The position numbers were made by a program, and so were the translations under genes. A DNA stretch of 64,000 bases from Streptomyces toxytricini (lineage in GTDB: Bacteria; Actinomycetota; Actinomycetes; Streptomycetales; Streptomycetaceae). Within the stretch, counting starts at the first letter, position 1. Every line of letters begins with the position of its first letter. The stretch covers positions 403,172-467,171 of the forward strand of contig NZ_BMTY01000001.1 in NCBI RefSeq assembly GCF_014649915.1, given 5' to 3'. The notes under the pieces are model-generated. The model saw nothing but the letters and a program-made list of their open reading frames with translations. It did not search any database and was not told the DNA's origin. Shown here piece after piece: positions 26,300 to 34,193 of the stretch.

Positions 26300-27411
26300 C
26301 CGCTCCCGGTGCCGCCCTCGACCTGCGGTACTCCGACACCGAGGAGGAGCTGCGCTCCGCCGTGCGCTCCCTCCTCGCCGCCCGCTGCACCCCCGCCGGT
26401 GTCCTCGCCCGCGCCGAGGGCGGCCGCCCCCACGACCCCGCCCTCTGGGACACCCTCGCCGCCGGGATCGGCACGGCCGGCCTGATCGTCCCGGAGGAGC
26501 TCGGCGGCCAGGGCGCCGGCCCCCGCGAGGCCGCCGTCGTCCTGGAGGAGCTCGGACGGGCCGTCGCCCCCGCCCCCTACCTGGCGCACGCCGTGCTCTC
26601 CGCCGTCATCCTCCTCGGCTGCGACCCGGCCGCGGCGGCCCCGCACCTGGCGGAACTGGCCGCAGGCCGCCGCGTGTACGTGCCCGCCCTGCCGCTGACG
26701 CAGGCCCCCGGGGCGCCGCTCCCGCCGCCGGTCCGCGACACCGGGGGCGGGGCCCTCGCCGGGCGCGCCACCTCGATCGCGGACGCGGTCGCCGCCGACG
26801 TGCTGCTGGTCCTCGCGGACACCGGCCTGTACGCCGTCGAGGCCTCCGAGGTGCGGCTCGCGCCCCGGACCCCGCTCGACCTGACCCGCCCCCTCGCCGA
26901 CGCGGTCTTCGACGGGGCCGCCGCCACCCGCCTCGCCGACCCCGAAACCGCCCGCGCCGCCGTGCAGAAGGCCCTGCTGTGCGGGGCGGGCCTGCTCGCC
27001 TCCGAGCAGGTCGGGCTCGCCGAGTGGTGCCTCGACCGGACGGTGGCGTACCTGCGGACGCGCCACCAGTTCAACCGGCCCGTCGGCTCCTTCCAGGCCG
27101 TCAAGCACCGGCTGGCCCGGCTGTGGCTCGACACCGCGGCGGCCCGCGCCGCCGCCCGGGCCGCCGCGGACGCGCTGGCGGCGGACGCGCCCGACGCACC
27201 GCTCACCGTCGCCGTGGCGCAGGCGTACTGCTCGGGCGTCGCCGTGCGGGCCGCCGAGGAGTGCGTACAACTGCACGGCGGCATCGGCATGACGTGGGAG
27301 CACCCGGCGCACCTCTACCTCAAACGCGCCAAGGCCGACTCGCTGGCCCTCGGCACGGCGGGCCACCACCACACCACCGTCGCCGCCCTCGCCGACCTGC
27401 CCGCCCCCTGA
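26296..27411 (+). CDS. acyl-CoA dehydrogenase, second subunit-type paralog
   Basis: Protein of 371 residues with acyl-CoA dehydrogenase N domain (LIVPEELGGQGAGPREAAVVLEELG), a shortened and divergent middle domain, and a recognisable C domain (RHQFNRPVGSFQAVKHRLA, CVQLHGGIGMTWEHPAHLYLKRA). The mid-domain lacks the usual FAD-contact block seen in its neighbour, as in the second subunits of alpha2beta2 FadE pairs known from steroid catabolism. A stand-alone enzyme is less likely given its coupled position. Confidence 0.85.
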   Translation: MTAPGAALDLRYSDTEEELRSAVRSLLAARCTPAGVLARAEGGRPHDPALWDTLAAGIGTAGLIVPEELGGQGAGPREAAVVLEELGRAVAPAPYLAHAVLSAVILLGCDPAAAAPHLAELAAGRRVYVPALPLTQAPGAPLPPPVRDTGGGALAGRATSIADAVAADVLLVLADTGLYAVEASEVRLAPRTPLDLTRPLADAVFDGAAATRLADPETARAAVQKALLCGAGLLASEQVGLAEWCLDRTVAYLRTRHQFNRPVGSFQAVKHRLARLWLDTAAARAAARAAADALAADAPDAPLTVAVAQAYCSGVAVRAAEECVQLHGGIGMTWEHPAHLYLKRAKADSLALGTAGHHHTTVAALADLPAP

Positions 27412-27487
27412 CCGGGGCGGCCGCCCGGCCCGGGCCCGGGACCGCCCCGCCCCCCGGCCCGTGCGGCCGGGTTCCTATCCTCGGGCC

Positions 27488-28027
27488 ATGACCGCACTCG
27501 TCTCACCCGTCACCGCCGCCCAGTTGGCTGCCCACCGCGACGAACTGGCCGACCTGCTCGTCGCGGTGGTCCGCGAAGGCTCCTCCCTCGGCTTCCTCGC
27601 CGACCTCGACCAGGCCGCCGCAGCCGCCTGGTGGGAGACCCTCCTGCCCTCCCTCCGCGACGGCACCCTCGCCCTGTGGGTGTCCCGCCCCGCGGAGGGC
27701 GCACCGGTCGACGGCACCGTCGCCTGGGCCCGCGAGACCAAACCGAACGGCCGCCACCGCGCCGAACTGCGCAAGCTGATGGTCCACCCCGCCGCCCGCG
27801 GCCGCGGCACCGCCCGGGCCCTGCTCGCCGAGGCCGAGTGCGCCGCCGCCCGGGCCGGCGTCAGGCTGCTCTTCCTCGACACGGAGACGGGCAGCGGCGC
27901 CGAGCGCCTCTACCGGGCCGCAGGCTGGACCGAGGCCGGGACCATCCCCGACTACGCCGCCGACCCCGCCGGCCGCCTCCACCCGACGACCCTCTACTAC
28001 AAGCACCCGTCCCTCCGGCCCAGGTGA
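27488..28027 (+). CDS. GNAT family N-acetyltransferase
   Basis: Protein of 179 residues. LRKLMVHPAARGRGTARALLAEAE is the acetyl-CoA-binding beta4-alpha3 segment of GNAT proteins, followed by RLLFLDTETGSGAERLYRAAGW. The acceptor is unknown. It is placed between the acyl-CoA dehydrogenase operon and tyrosinase operon 1 with no shared overlap, so no pathway can be inferred. Confidence 0.83.
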   Translation: MTALVSPVTAAQLAAHRDELADLLVAVVREGSSLGFLADLDQAAAAAWWETLLPSLRDGTLALWVSRPAEGAPVDGTVAWARETKPNGRHRAELRKLMVHPAARGRGTARALLAEAECAAARAGVRLLFLDTETGSGAERLYRAAGWTEAGTIPDYAADPAGRLHPTTLYYKHPSLRPR

Positions 28028-28087
28028 CCTCCCCCGCCGCGCGGCGTTAGACCCCGTAGCCCCACCACCGAGCGAGGGAGAGAACGC

Positions 28088-28453
28088 ATGCACGCCGCAT
28101 CCGCCGGCGCACCACCGACCCGTCGCGCGGTCCTGCGCGCCGCCTTCACCGCGGCGGTCCTCGCCGGGACCGCCGCGGCCCTGGCGCCCGTCCTGCGCGC
28201 CCGCCGCCCCCGGCAGACCGTCAGCCCCGCCCCGCTGGCCGAGGAGACCTACCGCGGCCGGCACATCGAGGTCTCCGCGGCCGGGGTCCGCATCGACGGC
28301 CGCCCCCTGCACGTGATGCGCCGCGCCGACGGCAGCTATCTGAGCGGGATCAACCACTTCGAGTCGTACGGGACCCCCCTGGAGCTCGCGCGCGCCGCCG
28401 TAGACGAGCTCGGCACGACGCAACTCGCCCTCGCCGCCCCTCACCACGGCTGA
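28088..28453 (+). CDS. melC1: tyrosinase cofactor / copper chaperone (MelC1-like), operon 1
   Basis: Protein of 121 residues. A twin-Arg-like start (PTRRAVLRAAF) and hydrophobic stretch form a Tat-type signal; the mature part TYRGRHIEVSA, IDGRPLHVMRRADGSYLSGINHFESYGTPLELARAAV is the MelC1 domain. MelC1 proteins load copper into the tyrosinase and escort it through export. Unlike the copy at 42988-43389 it lacks a central His-rich loop and has only HH at its C-terminus. RBS CGAGGGAGAG lies upstream; the tyrosinase gene follows after 24 bp. Confidence 0.85.
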   Translation: MHAASAGAPPTRRAVLRAAFTAAVLAGTAAALAPVLRARRPRQTVSPAPLAEETYRGRHIEVSAAGVRIDGRPLHVMRRADGSYLSGINHFESYGTPLELARAAVDELGTTQLALAAPHHG

Positions 28454-28477
28454 CGCACGGAAGGCGAGGAGCCCGCG

Positions 28478-29341
28478 TTGTACACCCGGCAGAACCAGCG
28501 GAACCTGACCAGCAGCCAGAAGCGGCGGTTCACCGCCGCCGTGCTGGAGCTCAAGCGGACCGGCGCGTACGACGAGCTGGTGCGCATGCACGACAAGTAC
28601 TTCGTGCCCGACCGCGGCAGCAAGCTCCGCGTCGGCCACATGTCCCCTTCCTTCTTCCCCTGGCACCGGCGCTACCTGCTGGAGTTCGAGGGGCTCCTGC
28701 GGGGCGTCGACCCGGGGGTGAGCATCCCGTACTGGGACTGGACCACGGACAACAGCCCCGCCTCCTCCCTGTGGGCGGAGGACTTCCTCGGCGGCACCGG
28801 CCGCGAGGGCGACCGCCAGGTCATGACCGGCCCGTACGCGCACCGGTCGGGGAACTGGGAGATCACGGTCGGCTTCACCGAGGCCCGCTTCCTCACCCGC
28901 AACCTGGGCCGGCCGCAGAACCCGATCACCCTGCCCACCCGGGCGGAACTCCAATGGGCCCTGGACGACCCGGTGTACGACACCGCGCCCTGGAACTCCA
29001 CGGCCCGCGACGGCGGGTTCCGCAACAAGCTGGAGGGCTGGGCCGCTCCCAAGTCCGAGCGCTGGCGCAACCACAACAAGGTGCACCAGTGGATCGGCGG
29101 GCACATGACGGGCGGCACCGCCCCCAACGACCCGGCGTTCTGGCTCCACCACGCCTTCGTCGACCTGCTCTGGGACCGCTGGCAGCGGCAGCACCCGCGC
29201 TCCGGCTACCTGCCCGCCGCGCCGCTGCAGCCGGGCGACCTCCAGCGGGGCCGGGTGATCTCCCGGGATGAGCCCATGCCCCCCTGGAACGTCACACCGC
29301 GCGACATGCTGGACCACAGGAACCTCTACCGCTACGAGTGA
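28478..29341 (+). CDS. melC2: tyrosinase, operon 1 (TTG start)
   Basis: Protein of 287 residues, type-3 copper monooxygenase oxidising phenols to o-quinones (melanin). CuA ligands fall at H38, H54 and H63 (MHDK, GHMSPSFFPWH), CuB ligands in HNKVHQW and FWLHHAFVD. The start is TTG with GGCGAGGAG 8 nt upstream; this frame start aligns with the second tyrosinase here. It is clearly diverged from operon 2 (longer surface loops at KSERWRN, extra insert near residue 255) and resembles the MelD2-type second tyrosinases of Streptomyces. No signal peptide, as expected for export with its chaperone. Confidence 0.88.
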   Translation: MYTRQNQRNLTSSQKRRFTAAVLELKRTGAYDELVRMHDKYFVPDRGSKLRVGHMSPSFFPWHRRYLLEFEGLLRGVDPGVSIPYWDWTTDNSPASSLWAEDFLGGTGREGDRQVMTGPYAHRSGNWEITVGFTEARFLTRNLGRPQNPITLPTRAELQWALDDPVYDTAPWNSTARDGGFRNKLEGWAAPKSERWRNHNKVHQWIGGHMTGGTAPNDPAFWLHHAFVDLLWDRWQRQHPRSGYLPAAPLQPGDLQRGRVISRDEPMPPWNVTPRDMLDHRNLYRYE

Positions 29342-29357
29342 CCGCCCCGGATACGCG

Positions 29358-29389
29358 AGGAGGCCCCCGCCGCACGGCGGGGGCCTCCT
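29358..29389. terminator. strong bidirectional terminator after tyrosinase 1
   Basis: AGGAGGCCCCCGCCG and CGGCGGGGGCCTCCT form a perfect 15-bp stem with a minimal loop, between the convergent tyrosinase and chaplin genes. Confidence 0.9.
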
Positions 29390-29418
29390 GCGGCCGGATC
29401 ACCCGGCCTGACGGCCGG

Positions 29419-29694
29419 TCAGTGGCCGTAGCCCTCGGTGTGCTGCTCGCCACCGGACGCGTTGACGCAGGTGTTGCCGAACGCCGGGTTCAGCAGGGCG
29501 ATGACGTTCACCGTGTTTCCGCACACGTTGATCGGGACGTGCACCGGAACCTGGACGAGGTTGCCGGACAGGACACCGGGGGAGCCGACCGCCGCACCGT
29601 GCGCTCCGGCATCGGCGACGGCCAGACCGGCACCGGCGGCCAGGGCGCTACCGGCGGCAGCGGTGACGGCGACTGCCTTCGCGATACGCGACAT
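29419..29694 (-). CDS. short chaplin
   Basis: Protein of 91 residues: signal peptide (about 1-27, ending AVADA) then a single chaplin domain (GVLSGNLVQVPVHVPINVCG to AFGNTCVN) with its two conserved Cys. It lacks an LPXTG-type anchor, so it belongs to the short, secreted chaplins that assemble into amyloid-like surface fibres on aerial hyphae and spores. ATG at 29694 is preceded by GAGGAG. The tail SGGEQHTEGYGH follows the domain and is somewhat longer than in most short chaplins. Confidence 0.92.
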   Translation of the reverse strand: MSRIAKAVAVTAAAGSALAAGAGLAVADAGAHGAAVGSPGVLSGNLVQVPVHVPINVCGNTVNVIALLNPAFGNTCVNASGGEQHTEGYGH

Positions 29695-29774
29695 CAAGAT
29701 CTCCTCGTGAGGTGTGGGCGCCGCAGTGGGCTGCGGCATTCGACATGGCGTACAACGCGGCCGGGGCCGCCTGG

Positions 29775-30152
29775 TCACGGCCGCTGGGCCGACGCGGTGA
29801 CATCGAAGCGGACGGAGTCGAAATACGGCGTGATCCGGCCCCCCGCTCCGGGCCGCAGGACCTCGACCGGCGTGCCCGCACAGCCCGGCCGGGAGTAGAG
29901 GTACGCGGTACCCGAGGTGTTGTTGGTGACGCCGCGGGCCCCGCCGCCCCGGGCCTCCACACAGCCCTCGGGAGCGGTCAGGCCGTGGACCCGGTCGTCC
30001 CGGCCGACGTACTGGAAGTCCGGCTGCCCGGCGGCGGCCAGGGCCGGGCCCGCGGCGGCGAGCAGCAGCAGGGGGGCCGGGGCGCAGGCCCGGACGAGGG
30101 AGCGGGCGGGGCGGACGGTGACCGGCCCGCGCGGGAAGGGCATGAATGGCAT
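29775..30152 (-). CDS. small secreted protein of unknown function
   Basis: Protein of 125 residues (start ATG 30152; ATG 30143 is an alternative). It has a signal peptide ending GPALAAA and a mature part of about 80 residues with two Cys (EGCVEARGGG, RPGCAGTPVEV) and GVTNNTSGTAYLYS. The layout recalls small beta-sandwich (crystallin-like or I36-type) exported proteins, but I cannot assign a family firmly. It lies directly upstream of the chaplin in the same direction, 80 bp apart. Confidence 0.6.
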   Translation of the reverse strand: MPFMPFPRGPVTVRPARSLVRACAPAPLLLLAAAGPALAAAGQPDFQYVGRDDRVHGLTAPEGCVEARGGGARGVTNNTSGTAYLYSRPGCAGTPVEVLRPGAGGRITPYFDSVRFDVTASAQRP

Positions 30153-30304
30153 GCCGGTCCAACCCGGCCCGGCCCCGGCCGGGTCACGCCTTGTCACCCG
30201 TTGCACGCGTGTGCGACCGTGCCCCGGAGGGCGCACGGCCGACGCCCGGACGCGCAACGGCCGGTCCGGGACCGCGCCCGCGCCGGTACGAGGAGAGGGA
30301 CGCC

Positions 30305-31759
30305 ATGAGCACTGCGGGCGCCACCACCCGCCCCCGGGCCGCCACCGCCTGGGGCGCCGTCGAAGGCCGCCCGGGGCCCGGCGGCACCGCCGCCTTCCTC
30401 GGCATCCCCTACGCCGCGCCGCCCGTCGGACCCCTGCGGTTCGCCGCGCCCCGGCCGCCGCGGCCCTGGGAGGGCGTCCGCGATGCCGGCGCGTACGGGC
30501 CGACCGCTCCGAAGGCCCCTTACTCGCCGACCTTCGCCGCGCTCCTCGCCGATCCGGTCGTCCCCGGCGACGACTGCCTCAACCTCAACGTCTGGACGCC
30601 CTCCCCGGACCCCGGGGCGAAGCTTCCGGTCATGGTGTGGCTCCACGGCGGGGCCCTGACCCGCGGCTCCTCCGCCGTCCCCGTCTACGACGGCACGGCC
30701 TTCGCCCGCGACGGCGTCGTCCTCGTCTCCGCGAACTACCGGCTGGGCGTCCTCGGCTACGGGCTGTTCCCCGACGCCCCCGCCAACCGCGGCCTCCTCG
30801 ACCAGATCGCCGCCCTCGCCTGGGTCGCGCAGAACATCGAGGCCTTCGGCGGCGACCCGGCCCGCGTCACCGTCTTCGGCCAGTCCGCCGGCGCCATCAG
30901 CACCGGCGCCCTGCTCGCCGCGCCCCCGGCCGCCGGACTGTTCGCGCAGGCCGCCCTGCAGAGCGGCGCCCCCGAGGTCCTTCCTCGCGAGCGCGTCCGG
31001 GCCCACGTGCGGCGCATGGCCGCCCTGCTCAAGGTGCCCGCGACGGCCGCCGCCTTCGCCGCCGTACCCCTGCCCCGGCTGCTCGCCGCGCAGGAGGCAG
31101 CCTCCCGCCGCTCCGGTCCGCTCGCCGGCGGCCCCGCCCTCGGCCTCGTCGCCGACCCGGCCACGCTGCCCGAGGACCCCCTGCCCGCCGCGGCCCGCTC
31201 CGGCGTCCCCCTCCTGCTCGGCTGGACCAGCGACGAGTACCGGCTGTGGCTGGCGCCCACCGGCGCCGTGCGGCTGCTGGACCGCCTGGGCCCGCTCGCC
31301 GTCGCGCTGGCCCGGGCCCGCAGCGGCAAGGACCGCGACGCCCTGCGCACGCTGCGCACCGCCCTGCCCGGCGCGAGCCCCGCCGCCTACGCCGGCCAGC
31401 TGCTGACCGACCACCGGCTCCGGGACCCGCTGCGCCGGCTCGCCGGGGCGCCCCGGCCGGCCCCGTCGTACGTGTACGAGTTCGCCTGGCCGTCCCAGAT
31501 CCCCGGGCTCGGCGCCTGCCACGCCCTCGAACTGGGCTTCGTCTTCGACACCCTCGCCGTGCCGGAGGCGTCCTGGCTGGCCGGACCCGGCGCCCCGCAG
31601 GAGCTCGCCGACCGGATGCACGCCGCCTGGGTGCGCTTCGCCCGCACCGGCGACCCGGGCTGGCCCGCCTGGGACGGCGGCGGCCCGCCGATGGTGTTCG
31701 GCGGGCCGCGGCGGGAGCGGGAGGGGGAGCCGGCGCCTATTCCACCGGCCCTTCCATGA
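30305..31759 (+). CDS. type B carboxylesterase (para-nitrobenzyl esterase family)
   Basis: Protein of 484 residues. FLGIPYAAPPVGPLRFAAP and DDCLNLNVWTP are the family N-terminal blocks, LHGGAL forms the oxyanion region, and FGQSAGAIS carries the catalytic Ser in GxSxG. The His appears to be in CHALELGFVF. No signal peptide is evident, so a cytosolic esterase is likely. Its last 23 bp overlap the end of the opposite-strand esterase gene. Confidence 0.85.
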   Translation: MSTAGATTRPRAATAWGAVEGRPGPGGTAAFLGIPYAAPPVGPLRFAAPRPPRPWEGVRDAGAYGPTAPKAPYSPTFAALLADPVVPGDDCLNLNVWTPSPDPGAKLPVMVWLHGGALTRGSSAVPVYDGTAFARDGVVLVSANYRLGVLGYGLFPDAPANRGLLDQIAALAWVAQNIEAFGGDPARVTVFGQSAGAISTGALLAAPPAAGLFAQAALQSGAPEVLPRERVRAHVRRMAALLKVPATAAAFAAVPLPRLLAAQEAASRRSGPLAGGPALGLVADPATLPEDPLPAAARSGVPLLLGWTSDEYRLWLAPTGAVRLLDRLGPLAVALARARSGKDRDALRTLRTALPGASPAAYAGQLLTDHRLRDPLRRLAGAPRPAPSYVYEFAWPSQIPGLGACHALELGFVFDTLAVPEASWLAGPGAPQELADRMHAAWVRFARTGDPGWPAWDGGGPPMVFGGPRREREGEPAPIPPALP

Positions 31760-32855
31760 CCTTGCTGATGAACTGGATCGGGCCCTCGCCCATGCTCGGG
31801 ACGTAGGTCTTCGCGTTGTGCTTCCCGCCCGGGATCACCCGCATGCTGGTGTGGACGGGGCCCTTGCCGTAGGTGGCGATCCACTTCTCGACGTCCGGCA
31901 GCGTCTTCTTGTTGTTCTCGCTGTCGCCCACCTGGAAGGCCAGGTAGACGTCCGGGCCCTTCTTGTCGATCAGGCCCTTGGCCAGCGCGCCGGGGTCGTT
32001 CGCGGCCTTCTCCTTGTCGTGTCCCTTCCACAGCGGGGAGTCGGGCACCACGTCCGGGCCGGAGCAGATCGCGGCCTTGAACTTGTCCGGGTGCTTCAGC
32101 ACGGCCTTCAGGCTCGCGAAGCCGCCCGTGGAGGAGCCCATGAACGCCCAGCCGTCACGGGACTTGACCGTTCGGAAATTCGCCTTCATCAGGTCCGGGA
32201 CGTCCTCGGTGAGCCACGTGCCCATCTTGGGCTGGCCGGGGATGTCCGAGCCGTCCCAGTAGATGCCCTTGTCGTCCCCGGCGGGGTTGAGCACCGGCAT
32301 GGCCAGCAGGAACGGCTTGCTCTTGCCCTCGGCGTACCACTTGGCGATGCTCGTCTGGAGGCCGAGGTCGGTGCCCATCCAGTAGTTGTTCGGGTAGCCG
32401 GCGCCGCCGGGGAGGGCGATCAGCACGGGGAAGCCGCTCTTGGCGTACTTCGGGTCGTCGTACTCCTTGGGCGCCCACACCCAGACCTTGCCCTTGAAGC
32501 CCGACTTCTTGCCCTCCAGGGTGGTCACGGCGACGTGCGTGCCGTCGGGCAGGGTCATCGAGTTCTTGAAGTCGGCCGCCGGGCCGGTCGGCATCAGGGC
32601 CTTCGAGCCGGCGTTCTGCGCGGCGCCCGCCTGGCCGCCGCCCTTGGCGGGGGCGCCGAAGGAGACGCTCTTCCCCTTGTCGGTGAAGGGGGGTATCTCG
32701 AAGTGGTACATCGCGCCGGAGGCTATGCCGGCGAGGGCGAGGACGGCGGCACCGACGGCGAGCCACCGCCGGCCGCGGCGCGGCCGCCGGCCGGATTCCG
32801 GTTCCGGTGCGGGGTCCGCGTACTGCGGGTACTGGCCGTCGGGTGAGTACGACAT
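31737..32855 (-). CDS. membrane-anchored alpha/beta-hydrolase (esterase D / antigen 85-like)
   Basis: Protein of 372 residues. A short Pro/Tyr-rich cytosolic part is followed by one membrane helix at about 30-49 (WLAVGAAVLALAGIASGAMY) and an exported hydrolase domain (about 95-372). The nucleophile is in FMGSSTGGFASL, Asp in DVYLAFQVGDSE region and His in IPGGKHNAKTY, as in the putative-esterase family (PF00756). The acyl substrate is unknown. It overlaps the neighbouring esterase tail to tail. Confidence 0.83.
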   Translation of the reverse strand: MSYSPDGQYPQYADPAPEPESGRRPRRGRRWLAVGAAVLALAGIASGAMYHFEIPPFTDKGKSVSFGAPAKGGGQAGAAQNAGSKALMPTGPAADFKNSMTLPDGTHVAVTTLEGKKSGFKGKVWVWAPKEYDDPKYAKSGFPVLIALPGGAGYPNNYWMGTDLGLQTSIAKWYAEGKSKPFLLAMPVLNPAGDDKGIYWDGSDIPGQPKMGTWLTEDVPDLMKANFRTVKSRDGWAFMGSSTGGFASLKAVLKHPDKFKAAICSGPDVVPDSPLWKGHDKEKAANDPGALAKGLIDKKGPDVYLAFQVGDSENNKKTLPDVEKWIATYGKGPVHTSMRVIPGGKHNAKTYVPSMGEGPIQFISKVMEGPVE

Positions 32856-32995
32856 GTGCGGTGGCTCTCCGGCTGGTGCTGCCCCGTCGGGGGTCGGTCA
32901 TCACGTTCTGATCGAAGGATGATCGTACGGGGCGTCCAGTTCCGGTTTTTTCCAGCTCTTGGGCTGCCTTGGGGCCGGCCGTTGCCGAACGAAGC

Positions 32996-33025
32996 GCCCC
33001 CGGCCGCGCGGGCGGCCGGGGGCGG
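32996..33025 (-). terminator. hairpin terminator of GNAT gene
   Basis: CGCCCCCGGCCG and CGGCCGGGGGCG pair perfectly (12 bp) around CGCGGG, 20 bp past the stop codon of the minus-strand acetyltransferase. Confidence 0.75.
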
Positions 33026-33044
33026 GCAGTGTCCTGCAGGAGCG

Positions 33045-33731
33045 TTACGCCGGGACGAGCGCCTTGCGCCGGCGCCGCCGCGGGGCCCGTGCCGAGAGCC
33101 GCAGCTCGATGACCGCCCGCACGGCCGGCCACTCCTCGTCGAGGATCGAGTAGAACGCGGTGCTCCGCACCGCCCCGTCCAAGCCCCGCGAATGCGCCCG
33201 GCGGACGCCCTCGGGCGTGAACCCGAGCCGTTCCATCGCCGCCCGCGAGCGCACGTTGCGGGCGTCCGCGCGCAGCGAGATCCGCCGTACGCCCCACGTC
33301 TCGAAGGCGTGCCGCAGCATGAGCAGCTTCGCCTCGGTGTTGATGCCCGTGCCCTGGGCGCCGGGGGACAGCCAGGTGTTGCCGATCTCCGCGGCGTCCG
33401 GGATCGCCGTCAGCGGATCGCCGAAGGGGACGCCCGGCACCGCAGGCCACACCAGCGGCCCCTGCCAGTAGTCCAGCTCCAGGAACCGGGTGGAGCCGAC
33501 GACGAGGCCGTCCGAGGCTCTGACCACCGCGAACGGGAGCGATCGGCCGGCCGCCTGATCGGCGAGGGCGCGGTCGATGTACTCGTGGGACGCCTGCACC
33601 CCGTGGGGTACGGGGGTGAAGGCGTAAGTCGTACGATCCTCGGCCCCGGCGAGGGCCAGGGCCTCGGTGTGGTGCGGGGCGAGGGGCTCGAGCCGCACGG
33701 TGCGGCCGGCGAGGAGTACGGGTACGGGCAC
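33045..33731 (-). CDS. GNAT acetyltransferase, RimJ/RimL type
   Basis: Protein of 228 residues. LLAGRTVRLEPLAPHHTEAL starts the domain and GTGINTEAKLLMLRHAFE, LRADARNVRSRAAMERLGF complete the RimJ/RimL-like acetyl-CoA fold. A basic tail (PRRRRRKALVPA) is unusual and could bind nucleic acid or be disordered. GTG at 33731 (VPVPVLLAG) is used with GAAGG upstream. Members acetylate protein N-termini, antibiotics or polyamines; the target here is unknown. Confidence 0.82.
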   Translation of the reverse strand: MPVPVLLAGRTVRLEPLAPHHTEALALAGAEDRTTYAFTPVPHGVQASHEYIDRALADQAAGRSLPFAVVRASDGLVVGSTRFLELDYWQGPLVWPAVPGVPFGDPLTAIPDAAEIGNTWLSPGAQGTGINTEAKLLMLRHAFETWGVRRISLRADARNVRSRAAMERLGFTPEGVRRAHSRGLDGAVRSTAFYSILDEEWPAVRAVIELRLSARAPRRRRRKALVPA

Positions 33732-34193
33732 GGAGCCTTCGGTCCTTCTGGGCGGTGGGGTGGTTGCACAGTCTGCGCGCCTGGAGTCACCCCCCGCGCA
33801 AAACGCGGGTGAAAGGCAACGGGCTGTCAGGTGAAGCGCGAGTGCCTCAATGTAGCCCCTCGGAGAGCTCTCATGAACCCCCAAAATGGCAACGCCGCGG
33901 CCATGTTTTCCGGCGCGCCCGCCCCGCGCGCCGACAACGCTCTGACCTGCGGCGATGCGCGAAGATCGAGGGCGGCCGGGTGTGATTTCCCTCGCTGCCC
34001 GCCCGGCCGGCCGGGCCGTGCTCCCCGACCGCGCCGGCCGCACGTCCGCAGGGGCTCCCGGCGGCTCCCGCGAGCCGTCGCGCCGGCAGCCCGCGCCGGC
34101 CTGGGGAACGGCGGCCCGGACGCACGATTGGCCCACCGAAACCAAGGTCGATTGGCCCCCTGGGGCGGGCCATCCCGCTGGTGCAATGGAGCG
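33732..34193. other. divergent intergenic region with GATTGGCCC direct repeats
   Basis: These 462 bp separate the divergent acetyltransferase and MFS genes. A frame open from ATG 33873 runs into the MFS gene but encodes only an Arg/Pro-rich stretch, so I treat it as non-coding. Two GATTGGCCC repeats (34126-34134, 34150-34158; 24-bp spacing) lie just upstream of the MFS start and could be activator sites. Confidence 0.5.

Noticed and set aside
33873..34193. In-frame extension of the MFS gene from ATG 33873, which has GGAGAG upstream
   Set aside because: It would add 107 Arg/Pro/Ala-rich residues before a normal MFS N-terminus; composition matches non-coding sequence rather than a domain.
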